Shown here one piece after another: positions 9,487-17,219 of a stretch of 64,000 bases of DNA (the first letter of the stretch is position 1; each line of letters opens with the position of its first letter). This DNA is from Planotetraspora sp. A-T 1434 (GTDB lineage Bacteria > Actinomycetota > Actinomycetes > Streptosporangiales > Streptosporangiaceae). The stretch covers positions 186,001 through 250,000 of the forward strand of contig NZ_JAOEGB010000008.1 of the NCBI RefSeq assembly GCF_025420585.1, in the 5' to 3' direction. The notes beneath the pieces were generated by a model. It was not told the DNA's origin, made no database searches, and saw nothing but the letters and a program-made list of their open reading frames with translations. Both the position numbers and the translations under genes were made by a program.

Positions 9487-10656
9487 TCAGCCGTGGATGC
9501 GGTGGGGGACGAATGAGGAGGTGTCATCGGTGATCAGGCCGGAGGTCTCCCGGATGCCCAGCCCGGCGGACTCGTCGCCGACGACCCAGGCGCCGAGCAC
9601 CGGCCGCCAGCCGTCGAAGTCGGGAAGCGCCAGGAACTCCTGGTAGACGAAGCCCTCGGCGCCGTAGTCGCCGCCGGTCCGCACCTGCTCTCCGGCGCCG
9701 GGCGTGACGATCCGCATGGAGGCGCCCTCGCGTCCCAGCAGCGGTTTCTCGATATATCCGGATGTGTCGGCGAGCTCGCGCGGGCCGCCCAGATAGGCGG
9801 GCAGCAGGTTGGGGTGGCCGGGGTACAGCTCCCACAGGACGGCCAGCAGCGCCTTGTTGGACAGCAGCATCTTCCACAGCGGCTCGATCCAGGCCATGGA
9901 GATCTGCTGGTCCAGGGCATGCGGGCCGAACGGCTCGGCGACGATCCACTCCCAGGGGTAGAGCTTGCACAGCGACCGCATCACCCGGTGTTCCATGTCG
10001 ACGAACCGCCGGTTGAGCGCGTCCCAGCCGATGTCCTCCATGGCGACGGCGACCGTGGTGAGCCCGGCCTGCTCGGCGGTCTCCTGGAGGTAGCCGAGCG
10101 TCATGACCTCCTCGCCGGTCTCGTCGGCGTTCGTCCAGGCGAAGTGGACGGGGCCGGTCGGCAGCGTGAGCGTCTTCCAGTGGCCGACGAGCCGCTCGTG
10201 CAGCGAGTTCCACTGGTCGTCGCCCGGAAAGACGTCGCGCAGCCAGAACCACTGCACGACCGCGCTCTCGACCAGGCTCGTGGGCGTGTCCGCGTTGTAC
10301 TCCAGCAGCTTGGCCGGGCCCGTCCCGTCGTACCGCAGGTCGAACCGGCCGAAGACGTGCTGGTCGCGCCGCCGCCACGACTCGGCGACAGCCGTACGGC
10401 ACGCGGGCGGGATGCCGAAGTCGGCGAGCCGGCCGGTGGCGACGACGTGCTCGGCCGCCGCCAGGCACATCTCGTGCAGCTCCTCGACCTGGCTCTCCAG
10501 GGCGAGGACCTCGTCCATGGTGAAGACGTAATGGACGCTCTCGTCCCAGTACGGCCGGGCGAGGCCCTCGGGGTGAGCCGAGCGGTGGAAGGCGAGCCCC
10601 TGCGACTCGATGATGTCCGACCAGCCCTCGCGCGGCCGCGCGCGTTCCCTCCGCAT
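9487..10656 (-). CDS. Glutathionylspermidine synthase-like ATP-grasp protein
   Basis: 389 residues matching the glutathionylspermidine synthase preATP-grasp/ATP-grasp family (PF03738): 'GRFDLRYDGTGPAKLLEYNADTPTSL', 'LCKLYPWEWIVAEPFG', 'LLSNKALLAVLWELYPGHPNLLPAYL' and 'YIEKPLLGREGASMRI' are all recognisable. The length equals the stand-alone YjfC-type synthase, without the amidase domain of the E. coli Gsp enzyme. Expected chemistry is ATP-dependent amide bond formation, but actinobacteria use mycothiol rather than glutathione, so the natural substrate is open. It starts 3 nt after the stop of the upstream small protein and is followed by DUF350, forming a three-gene operon. Confidence 0.85.
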   Translation of the reverse strand: MRRERARPREGWSDIIESQGLAFHRSAHPEGLARPYWDESVHYVFTMDEVLALESQVEELHEMCLAAAEHVVATGRLADFGIPPACRTAVAESWRRRDQHVFGRFDLRYDGTGPAKLLEYNADTPTSLVESAVVQWFWLRDVFPGDDQWNSLHERLVGHWKTLTLPTGPVHFAWTNADETGEEVMTLGYLQETAEQAGLTTVAVAMEDIGWDALNRRFVDMEHRVMRSLCKLYPWEWIVAEPFGPHALDQQISMAWIEPLWKMLLSNKALLAVLWELYPGHPNLLPAYLGGPRELADTSGYIEKPLLGREGASMRIVTPGAGEQVRTGGDYGAEGFVYQEFLALPDFDGWRPVLGAWVVGDESAGLGIRETSGLITDDTSSFVPHRIHG

Positions 10657-10659
10657 GCG

Positions 10660-11118
10660 TCAGCCGCCGCCACCGGAGTGGAACCCGAAACCGCCGCGCT
10701 GGATGACCCGGCCCGACCGCGTCGTGATCTCGGTGTCCGCCGGCCTGATCGTGCTGCCCCTCGACACGCGCCCGCCGCGATGGCTGCCGCCGTAGTACCA
10801 CCCGTAGGCGCCGCGCGAGCCGTGGTAGTGGTGATGATCGTCATCGTCGCAGAAGTCGTCGTCGACGACGGTGTAGGACCCGTCGGGCTGGCGGCTGGAC
10901 ATGTCCACGCAGTCCGCGCCGACCTCCTCGTAGTTGTTCTGCGCCGCGCAGAAGCCGACGACGAGCGTGGACAGGACGCCCAGCGTGCCGAGCTTGATCG
11001 CGGTGGAGGACTTGATGCCGCTCGACGGCGGAGGCGGCGGCGTCCGACCGGGCTTCCCCGGAGAGCTCATCGCCAGCGGGTGGGGGTCTGGGTGGGGATG
11101 CTCCCCGGGTTGTGCCAT
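10660..11118 (-). CDS. Small membrane-anchored Cys/His/Asp-rich protein (DUF1190-like position)
   Basis: 152 residues from an ATG with AGGAG 8 nt upstream. The N-terminus is proline-rich and cytoplasmic, followed by one membrane segment (about residues 43-60), then 'NNYEEVGADCVD', a 'FCDDDDHHHYHG' cluster and a Gly/Ser/Arg-rich tail ending in GGGG. In enterobacterial relatives of this operon a DUF1190 protein (YjfM) accompanies the ATP-grasp enzyme and DUF350; the Cys-containing segment after the anchor is reminiscent of that family, but the match is only suggestive. The Asp/His cluster may bind metal. Confidence 0.55.
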   Translation of the reverse strand: MAQPGEHPHPDPHPLAMSSPGKPGRTPPPPPSSGIKSSTAIKLGTLGVLSTLVVGFCAAQNNYEEVGADCVDMSSRQPDGSYTVVDDDFCDDDDHHHYHGSRGAYGWYYGGSHRGGRVSRGSTIRPADTEITTRSGRVIQRGGFGFHSGGGG

Positions 11119-11218
11119 CGGGCTCCTGCGGTCGAGATCGGGACAGATTACCGCGTTCCAAACGAACGAGACAGTCCATGTCTCCACGCATGCCGCGCGT
11201 GCGTGATCCGGGCTCGGG

Positions 11219-11224
11219 TAGCGT
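11219..11224 (+). promoter_or_regulatory. Candidate -10 box of a leaderless transcript
   Basis: TAGCGT ends 6 nt before the GTG of the PHP gene, and no Shine-Dalgarno sequence is present between them. This is the spacing expected if transcription begins at the start codon. Confidence 0.35.
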
Positions 11225-11230
11225 GCCGGT

Positions 11231-12262
11231 GTGGATCCGGTCGAGGCTCTGAAAAGGATCGCCTACCTGCTGGAGCGGGCGGGCGAGCCGACCTATCGCG
11301 TCCGCGCCTTCCGCGGCGCCGCCGACACCATCGCCGCCATCCCGCGTGACGAGCTCGTACGGCTCGCCCGGACCGGCGGCCTGGCCGACCTGAAGGGCAT
11401 CGGCAAGGTGACCGCCCTGGCGATCGCCGAGGCGCTGAACGGTGAAGTGCCGACCTACCTCAGGCGCATGGAGGACACCAAGGACGTCGATCTGGACGAG
11501 GCGACGTCGGCCATGCGGGCGGCGCTCAAGGGGGATCTGCACAGCCACTCCGACTGGTCGGACGGCGGATCGCCCATCGAGGAGATGGCCGCGGCCGCCC
11601 GGGAGCTTGGTCACGAGTACCTCGCGCTCACCGACCACTCGCCCCGGCTGAGCGTCGCGAACGGCCTGTCGGCCGACCGGCTGCGCAGGCAGCTCGACGT
11701 GGTCGAGGAGCTGAACGCCGGCTTCGCGGGGTCGGGCGACCCCTTCCGCATTCTCACCGGCATCGAGGTGGACATCAAGGCCGACGGCTCCCTGGACCAG
11801 CGGCCCGAGCTGCTGGAACGGCTCGACGTCGTCGTGGCCAGCGTCCACTCCCTGCTCAGGATGGACGCCGAGGACATGACGCGGCGGATGGTGATGGCCA
11901 TCGCGAACCCGCACGTGGACGTGCTCGGCCACTGCACGGGCCGGATCGTCCAGGCGGGCGGCAAGCGGGGCGGCCTGCGCCCGGAGTCCAAGTTCGACGC
12001 GGAGATCGTGTTCGAGGCGTGCCGGCAGTTCGGCGTGGCCGTCGAGATCAACTCCAGGCCCGACCGGCTTGACCCGCCCAAGCGGCTGCTGCGGCTGGCC
12101 TACGAGATGGGCTGCGAGTTCTCGATCGACTCCGACGCGCACGCCCCCGGTCAGCTCGACTGGCAGCGGTTCGGCTGCGCGAGAGCCGTACAGTGCGGGA
12201 TCGAGCCTGAACGGATCATCAACACCCGGTCATGGGGTGATGGTGCTGTGGCCTCTGGGTGA
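11231..12262 (+). CDS. PHP domain phosphoesterase with N-terminal helix-hairpin-helix region
   Basis: 343 residues from a GTG. Residues 1-95 resemble the DNA-binding 8-kDa and helix-hairpin-helix part of family X polymerases ('PTYRVRAFRGAADTI', 'LADLKGIGKVTALAI'). Residues 100-343 form a PHP domain with the metal motifs 'GDLHSHSDWSDG', 'LALTDHS', 'LTGIEVDI', 'VASVHS', 'HCTGR', and the final 'SIDSDAHAP'. The layout corresponds to the ends of bacterial PolX with the polymerase palm missing; such proteins are common in actinobacteria. Probable metal-dependent phosphoesterase or nuclease linked to DNA repair. Divergent from the operon on the other strand. Confidence 0.85.
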   Translation: MDPVEALKRIAYLLERAGEPTYRVRAFRGAADTIAAIPRDELVRLARTGGLADLKGIGKVTALAIAEALNGEVPTYLRRMEDTKDVDLDEATSAMRAALKGDLHSHSDWSDGGSPIEEMAAAARELGHEYLALTDHSPRLSVANGLSADRLRRQLDVVEELNAGFAGSGDPFRILTGIEVDIKADGSLDQRPELLERLDVVVASVHSLLRMDAEDMTRRMVMAIANPHVDVLGHCTGRIVQAGGKRGGLRPESKFDAEIVFEACRQFGVAVEINSRPDRLDPPKRLLRLAYEMGCEFSIDSDAHAPGQLDWQRFGCARAVQCGIEPERIINTRSWGDGAVASG

Positions 12263-12297
12263 GGCGTTTTCGGGCGGTTTCGCCGGTTGGGTCGGCG

Positions 12298-12303
12298 TAG
12301 CTT
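12298..12303 (+). promoter_or_regulatory. Candidate -10 box of a leaderless transcript
   Basis: TAGCTT ends 6 nt before the ATG of the short WYL regulator; no ribosome binding site is visible. Same arrangement as at 11219. Confidence 0.35.
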
Positions 12304-12309
12304 CAAGTC

Positions 12310-12771
12310 ATGCATCGTCGCGACGCCCTGGTGGAGGAGCTCCGCACCGCCGGATCCCTATCCGCCCGTGAGCTGGCGTCGCGTCTCGGAGTCAGCAAGC
12401 GGACCGTCGTCCGGGATGTCGCCAAGCTCCGCGAGGCGGGCGTTCCCATCCAGCTCGACCCGGGCGGGTACACCTTCGCCCGCGTCGAGATGGTCAAGCG
12501 CGCGATCGACCGGGCCCTGCTCGGGCGGCGGGTGCTGCTCATCGAGTACGTCGACGGCAAGGGCGTGGTGACCTCCAGGAAGGTCGAGCCGAGCATCTGC
12601 CTCGGCGGCAGGGGAGGCCGCTGGTACCTGGTGGCGTGGTGCAGGCTCCGCGAGGAGGTGCGGGTGTTCCGCCTCGACCGGATCCTGTCGGCCGTCGTCA
12701 CGGCCGAGCGCTTCCCCGAGCCCCCCACCCCCCGGCGTGATCATGCACAGGTTCCTGGATTGGCCCTCTGA
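12310..12771 (+). CDS. Short HTH-WYL transcriptional regulator
   Basis: 153 residues. Residues 1-55 are a DeoR/HTH_11 type winged helix ('LSARELASRLGVSKRTVVRD', then 'AGVPIQLDPGGY'). The usual middle segment of about 90 residues is missing, and the chain runs straight into a C-terminal WYL-like domain ('VLLIEYVDGKG', 'VEPSICLGGRGGRWYLVAWC', 'VFRLDRI'). Full family members are about 230-320 residues, as the second WYL gene at 15767 shows. Expected to bind DNA and sense a ligand, perhaps nucleic-acid-like. Located just upstream of a secreted hexosaminidase that it could regulate. Confidence 0.8.
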   Translation: MHRRDALVEELRTAGSLSARELASRLGVSKRTVVRDVAKLREAGVPIQLDPGGYTFARVEMVKRAIDRALLGRRVLLIEYVDGKGVVTSRKVEPSICLGGRGGRWYLVAWCRLREEVRVFRLDRILSAVVTAERFPEPPTPRRDHAQVPGLAL

Positions 12772-12851
12772 CCGGCCCCCTCCATTCGCGTGATCATGCA
12801 CAGGTTCCGCCGCGCAGGCGTTGACCAGCCGCGACGGGTCACGTGATCATG
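12735..12851. repeat. Two exact copies plus one partial copy of a GTGATCATG-containing repeat
   Basis: GTGATCATGCACAGGTTCC occurs in the stretch beginning at 12735 and again in the one beginning at 12788 (21 identical bases each including the leading GC; spacing 53 bp). The core GTGATCATG occurs a third time at 12843-12851. The core contains the palindrome TGATCA. The copies straddle the end of the short WYL gene and lead into the hexosaminidase promoter region, so they may be operator sites; a small mobile repeat is the alternative. Confidence 0.6.
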
Positions 12852-12895
12852 CTCGCCCCCGCGCGGCTCAAGTGATCCTTGACGCTCCGGCGTCT

Positions 12896-12910
12896 GTAAG
12901 GAACCCTTAC
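12896..12910. promoter_or_regulatory. Perfect inverted repeat upstream of the hexosaminidase gene
   Basis: GTAAGG-AAC-CCTTAC, a 6-bp dyad with a 3-bp spacer, centred 40 bp before the GH20 start codon. A TTGACG at 12879-12884 lies just upstream and could be a -35 element, which would place the dyad in the -10 region. A repressor site is the simplest reading. Confidence 0.5.
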
Positions 12911-12942
12911 TAATTAATTACTTGCACTCCGCGGAGGACGCC

Positions 12943-15381
12943 ATGAGGCCCGCCGTACCCCCCAATCCCCCCTCGTGGCGGCGGTCTCCGCTCGCCCGAC
13001 TCACCGCGGCCCTGATGACGGCCGCACTCCTCGCCGCCGGCGCAGGCCTGGCGGTGCTGACCACCGCGACGCCCGCCGCCGCGGCGTCGTTCGCCGATGT
13101 GGTGCCCGCCCCGGTCACCTCACAGCCGGCCAGCGGCGTGACCTACACGCTGCCGTCCAGCGCCTCGATCTTCACCGAGGCCGGCTCGACCCCGGCGGCC
13201 GACGTCGGCAACTACCTGGCCGGGATCCTCCGGCCCTCCACCGGCTACGCGCTGCCGGTGGCGGACGCGTCCGGCACTCCCACTAGCGGCATCTCGCTGC
13301 TGCTCAGCGGGGCCGACTCCAGCGTCGGGTCGCAGGGCTACCAGCTTGACGTGACCTCCACCACCGTGGTCATCAGGGCGCAGACGGCGACCGGTCTCTT
13401 CAACGGCGTGCAGACGCTCCGCCAGCTCCTGCCTGCGGCCATCGAGAGCGCCACCGTAGGCGCGGGGCCGTGGACGGCGCCCGGCGGGCACATCGTCGAC
13501 TACCCGCGGTTCGCGTACCGCGGCGCGATGCTCGACGTCGCGCGGCACTTCCACCCGGTGGCGACCGTCAAGCGGTACCTGGACCGGATCGCGCTCTACA
13601 AGATCAATTACCTGCACCTGCACCTGTCCGACGACCAGGGCTGGCGGATCGTCGTGGACTCCTGGCCGCGGCTGGCCACGTACGGCGGCAGCACCCAGGT
13701 CGGCGGGGGAGCGGGCGGTTACTACACCAAGGCGCAGTATCAGGACATCGTGGCCTACGCCGCGCAGCGGCAGATCACGATCGTGCCCGAGATCGACATG
13801 CCGGGCCACACCAACGCCGCGCTCGCGTCGTACGCCGAGCTGAACTGCAACGGCGTCGCCCCGGCGCTCTACACCGGCACCAACGTCGGGTTCAGCTCGC
13901 TGTGCACGTCGAAGGAAAGCACCTACACCTTCGTGAACAACGTGCTGACCGAGCTGGCGGCGATCACCCCTGGCCCCTACCTGCACATCGGTGGTGACGA
14001 GGCATCCTCCACCTCGGCCTCGCAGTACACCACGTTCATGAACAGGGTGCAGCCCCTGGTCGTGGGCGCCGGCAAGACCGTCATGGGCTGGCACCAGATC
14101 GGCGCCTCGGGGGTGCAGCACTCGCCCGGCCGCATCGCGCAGTACTGGGGCACGACGACCTCCGACTCGTCGGTCACCAACGCCGTGTCCCTGGGGGCGA
14201 AGGTCGTCATGTCGCCCGCCAACAAGGCGTACCTCGACATGAAGTACAACTCCTCGACCTCGCTGGGCCAGAACTGGGCCGGCTACATCGAGGTCCAGAC
14301 GGCGTACGAGTGGAACCCGGGCGCCTACCTGAGCGGCGTCCCGGCCTCGGCCGTGCTCGGCGTCGAGGCGCCACTGTGGGCCGAGACGATCGCCACCGAG
14401 GACGACATCGAGTACATGGCGTTCCCGCGTCTCCCGGCCATCGCCGAGCTCGGATGGTCCCCATGGTCCACGCACGACTGGACCGCGTTCAAGACCCGCC
14501 TGGGCGCTCAGGGCCCGCGCTGGACGGTCATGGGCATCAACTTCTACAAGTCCTCCCAGGTGCCGTGGGCGACCGCCCCTCCGCCTCCGCCGCCGAACAA
14601 CCGGTATGAGGCCGAGAACGCGACGATCTCGCAGGGCGTGCTGGAGACCCTGCACACGGGTTACTCCGGCACGGGTTACGTGAACTATGACAACGTGACC
14701 GGGAGCTACGTGCAGTGGACGGTGAACGCGGCGTCGGCGGGCCCGGCGACGGTGACTCTGCGGTTCGCGAACGGTACGACGACCAACCGGCCGATGGACA
14801 TCGCGGTCAACGGCACGGTGGTGTCGAGCGGGCTGGCCTTCGCGGGCACGGGTTCGTGGGACACCTGGCAGACCAAGACGGTCAACGTCAACCTGAACGC
14901 CGGGGCCAACGTCATCAAGGCCACCGGGACCACGGTCAACGGCGGCCCCAACGTCGACTACATCGAGGTCAACGCGTCCGCGCCGCCTCCGCCGCCGCCC
15001 ACGCGGTACGAGGCCGAGAACGCGACGATCTCGCAGGGGATCCTGGAGACCACGCACACGGGCTTCTCGGGCACGGGTTACGTGAACTATGACAACGTGA
15101 CCGGGAGCTACGTGCAGTGGACGGTGAACGCGGCGTCGGCGGGCCCGGCGACGGTGACTCTGCGGTTCGCGAACGGTACGACGACCAACCGGCCGATGGA
15201 CATCGCGGTGAACGGCACGGTGGTGTCGAGCGGGCTGGCCTTCGCGGGCACGGGTTCGTGGGACACCTGGCAGACCAAGACGGTCAACGTCAACCTCAAC
15301 GCCGGGGCCAACGTCATCAAGGCCACCGGGACCACGGTCAACGGCGGCCCCAACGTCGACTACATCGACGTCCAGCAGTGA
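12943..15381 (+). CDS. Secreted beta-N-acetylhexosaminidase (GH20) with two CBM6/35-like modules
   Basis: 812 residues; the ATG at 12943 has GCGGAGGA just upstream. A Sec signal peptide with twin Ala cleavage ('ATPAAAA') covers residues 1-45. A GH20b-like domain is followed by the GH20 TIM barrel with 'YRGAMLDVARHF', 'LHLHLSDDQGWR', 'EIDMPGHTNAAL' and the catalytic pair Asp352-Glu353 in 'HIGGDEAS'. Proline-rich linkers separate two carbohydrate-binding modules beginning RYEAENATISQG at about residues 553 and 688, which are almost identical. The enzyme should release terminal N-acetylglucosamine from chitin oligomers or glycans outside the cell. Likely monocistronic, with a strong terminator 45 bp downstream. 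Confidence 0.93.
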   Translation: MRPAVPPNPPSWRRSPLARLTAALMTAALLAAGAGLAVLTTATPAAAASFADVVPAPVTSQPASGVTYTLPSSASIFTEAGSTPAADVGNYLAGILRPSTGYALPVADASGTPTSGISLLLSGADSSVGSQGYQLDVTSTTVVIRAQTATGLFNGVQTLRQLLPAAIESATVGAGPWTAPGGHIVDYPRFAYRGAMLDVARHFHPVATVKRYLDRIALYKINYLHLHLSDDQGWRIVVDSWPRLATYGGSTQVGGGAGGYYTKAQYQDIVAYAAQRQITIVPEIDMPGHTNAALASYAELNCNGVAPALYTGTNVGFSSLCTSKESTYTFVNNVLTELAAITPGPYLHIGGDEASSTSASQYTTFMNRVQPLVVGAGKTVMGWHQIGASGVQHSPGRIAQYWGTTTSDSSVTNAVSLGAKVVMSPANKAYLDMKYNSSTSLGQNWAGYIEVQTAYEWNPGAYLSGVPASAVLGVEAPLWAETIATEDDIEYMAFPRLPAIAELGWSPWSTHDWTAFKTRLGAQGPRWTVMGINFYKSSQVPWATAPPPPPPNNRYEAENATISQGVLETLHTGYSGTGYVNYDNVTGSYVQWTVNAASAGPATVTLRFANGTTTNRPMDIAVNGTVVSSGLAFAGTGSWDTWQTKTVNVNLNAGANVIKATGTTVNGGPNVDYIEVNASAPPPPPPTRYEAENATISQGILETTHTGFSGTGYVNYDNVTGSYVQWTVNAASAGPATVTLRFANGTTTNRPMDIAVNGTVVSSGLAFAGTGSWDTWQTKTVNVNLNAGANVIKATGTTVNGGPNVDYIDVQQ
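14602..15381 (+). repeat. Tandem near-identical copies of a carbohydrate-binding module
   Basis: Bases 14602-14979 and 15004-15381 are the same module with an offset of 402 bp. Long stretches, for example from the 'YVNYDNVTGSYVQW' codons onward, are identical at the nucleotide level including third positions; differences cluster in the first 60 bp and at a few sites. This points to recent duplication or gene conversion. Confidence 0.9.
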
Positions 15382-15426
15382 CCAAGTGATGAGACGGCGG
15401 GGCCGGCCATAGCCGGTCCTCGCCAC

Positions 15427-15463
15427 GGAACCCGCACCGGTCGCAGAGCCCGGTGCGGGTTCC
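15427..15463 (+). terminator. Strong terminator after the hexosaminidase gene
   Basis: Perfect 14-bp inverted repeat: GGAACCCGCACCGG (15427-15440) and CCGGTGCGGGTTCC (15450-15463) with a 9-nt loop, followed by TTCGTATT. Confidence 0.85.
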
Positions 15464-15753
15464 TTCGTATTCCCGCGTGGTCGTCGTTTACGGGGAGGGC
15501 ACCGGACGGGGGAGGGGAATCGGATGGAGAGGAAGCGGAGAGGAGAAGACCACCGCGCGCCCGAGCCGGCCGACCGTCTTCTGGTTCGAGTGTGCGGTCG
15601 GCGCGGCTCGGCGGCGCGGCGGGCGGCGTGCACGGGGCGCGTATGGCGCGGTCATGGCGCGGTCATGGCGATTTCGCGGTGCTGGTGTGCCACGGTTCCG
15701 GCTGGCCGGACGGGGTCACGCTTCGGCGAGCCGTAATTGTCGGTCGTGTGTTC
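15464..15753. other. Gene-free stretch before the second WYL regulator
   Basis: No coding frame with family features is seen. An 11-bp direct repeat, ATGGCGCGGTC at 15643-15653 and 15654-15664, is followed by a third partial copy. The sequence is otherwise GC-rich without hairpins of note. Confidence 0.4.
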
Positions 15754-15759
15754 TATCTT
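15754..15759 (+). promoter_or_regulatory. Candidate -10 box of a leaderless transcript
   Basis: TATCTT ends 7 nt before the GTG chosen for the WYL regulator, and no Shine-Dalgarno sequence intervenes. Confidence 0.4.
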
Positions 15760-15766
15760 CTCGCGT

Positions 15767-16486
15767 GTGAACCGTACCGACCGGCTCTACGCGATCGTTG
15801 AGGACCTGCGGGCGATCGCCCCGCGCTGCCGGTCCGCGCGCGCCCTCGCCGAGCGTTTCGAGGTGAGCTCGCGGACCATCGAGCGGGACATCGGGGCGCT
15901 GCAGCAGGCTGGAGTCCCCATCTATGCCGAAGCCGGCCGCCGGGGCGGCTACGCCCTCGAGAAAAGCATGTCCCTTCCCCCGCTCAACTTCACTCCCGCC
16001 GAGGCGGTGGCGGTCGCCATCGCGCTGAGCCGCACCGACCAGCAGCCGTTCGAGGACGACGCCCGCAGCGCCCTGCGCAAGCTCGTCGCCGCGATGCCGG
16101 GCCAGGAGACGGAGCGGGCGCGGCAGCTCGCGACCCGCGTGCAGATCCTCATGGACAAACCCGGGACACCCGAGCGCCGCTACACCGGATCGATCGGCCG
16201 GGTCATCGAGGAGGCGCTGCTCAAGGGGGTCGTCCTGCGGATGCGGTACGGCGACGCCAACGGCTCACTGACCACCAGGGAGGTCGAGCCGGGGATGTTC
16301 ATCGGCGGACGCAGCGGCTCGTGGTATCTGGTGGCGTGGTGCCGCCTGAGGGACGCCGTCCGCCTGTTCCGGCTGGACCGGATCGCGGCCGCCGAGCTGA
16401 CCGGCGAGCCGGTGCCGGGCCGTCCCCTGGAGGACTTCGACTCCGACGTGCCAGACATGATCACCCGATGTCCGGCCCTCGACTGA
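15767..16486 (+). CDS. WYL domain transcriptional regulator (YafY type)
   Basis: 239 residues from GTG 15767; an upstream TTG would add ten residues that do not look like the family. The N-terminal HTH_11 ('SARALAERFEVSSRTIERDI', 'PIYAEAGRRGGYAL') is followed by a helical middle region and a WYL-type C-terminal domain ('VLRMRYGDANG', 'VEPGMFIGGRSGSWYLVAWC', 'VRLFRLDRI'). It probably represses or activates neighbouring genes in response to a ligand. The downstream VOC gene is 139 bp away and may be a target. The C-terminal domain is closely similar to that of the short WYL protein at 12310. Confidence 0.88.
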   Translation: MNRTDRLYAIVEDLRAIAPRCRSARALAERFEVSSRTIERDIGALQQAGVPIYAEAGRRGGYALEKSMSLPPLNFTPAEAVAVAIALSRTDQQPFEDDARSALRKLVAAMPGQETERARQLATRVQILMDKPGTPERRYTGSIGRVIEEALLKGVVLRMRYGDANGSLTTREVEPGMFIGGRSGSWYLVAWCRLRDAVRLFRLDRIAAAELTGEPVPGRPLEDFDSDVPDMITRCPALD

Positions 16487-16625
16487 GGACGCGGAGCCGT
16501 TTCTGAGCCGCCTGGAAACTCCGACAGGGGGTTGTCGCCAGTGGCCGCGAAGCTCGATCCGTGCGAACGACCGGCGCCGCTCACGATGTCAGGGCGGCGC
16601 CATCAGATAGCGAGGGAGACGAGTG

Positions 16626-17012
16626 ATGACCACCCCGGCCGTCAACACTGTGGCATGGTTCGAGGTCGCGAGCGACGACCCGGACAGCGTTCAGCGCTTC
16701 TACGGCGAGCTGTTCGGCTGGCGCTTCCGGGTGGACGAGGAGTCCGCGGCGGGGGGCATCGACTATCGGATCCTCAGCTATCCGGATGACGACGAGCCTC
16801 GCGGGGGCGTCTTCGGCACGCGTGGCCAGTTCCCCGGCCACGCCGTCTTCACCATTCTCGTGGAGGACGTGGCCGCCACCTGCGAGAAGGTCGAGGCACT
16901 CGGCGGCAAGGTGCTTCACAAGGTGCTGGGCAACACCAGCGGCCCCGACTTCGCCTACCTCCACGACACCTCCGGCAACGCCTTCGGGATCTTCGCCGAG
17001 GCAGGCGCCTGA
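16626..17012 (+). CDS. VOC family protein (glyoxalase/bleomycin-resistance fold)
   Basis: 128 residues. The ATG at 16626 follows a GAGGGAG site; a GTG at 16623 is also possible. The vicinal-oxygen-chelate pattern is visible: 'NTVAWFEVASDDPDSVQRFYGELFGWRF' at the start, 'AVFTILVEDVAATCEKVEALGGKVL' in the middle, and 'DFAYLHDTSGNAFGIFAE' at the end. Single-module length, so probably a homodimer. The substrate cannot be told from sequence; many such actinobacterial proteins are predicted lactoylglutathione-lyase-like or drug-binding proteins. Confidence 0.85.
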   Translation: MTTPAVNTVAWFEVASDDPDSVQRFYGELFGWRFRVDEESAAGGIDYRILSYPDDDEPRGGVFGTRGQFPGHAVFTILVEDVAATCEKVEALGGKVLHKVLGNTSGPDFAYLHDTSGNAFGIFAEAGA

Positions 17013-17219
17013 CCTGCCGGAGCCTCCCCAGGCCGTCCGATCGCCCGCCGGGACCGCCGCGGTCCCGTGCTTCCCCAGGCACTTCCCCCCGGGCGCTTCC
17101 CCTCCGGGCCTCAGAGGGCGATCGGACGGCCCCTTCTCCGCGGGCCGGCTTTCTCCCCGCGGGCCGGCTTCTCCGCGGGCATGCTTCCCGGGCGTGCTTC
17201 CCCCGGGGCTGTTCGGAGT
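17013..17219. repeat. GC-rich intergenic stretch with short direct repeats
   Basis: Between convergent genes. CCGCGGGCCGGCTT-like units recur at about 17137-17180 with CTTCTCCGCGGG or CTTTCTCCCCGCGGG, and CTTCCCC(C)GGG units recur elsewhere. Inverted pairings of these units could terminate both flanking genes. No coding frame is supported. Confidence 0.4.

Noticed and set aside
12735-12851. CRISPR array
   Set aside because: Only two full repeats with one 32-bp spacer, partly in coding sequence, and no cas genes.
13120-15633. 837-codon minus-strand frame
   Set aside because: Antisense to the GH20 gene, Arg/Val/Asp-rich and without domain features.
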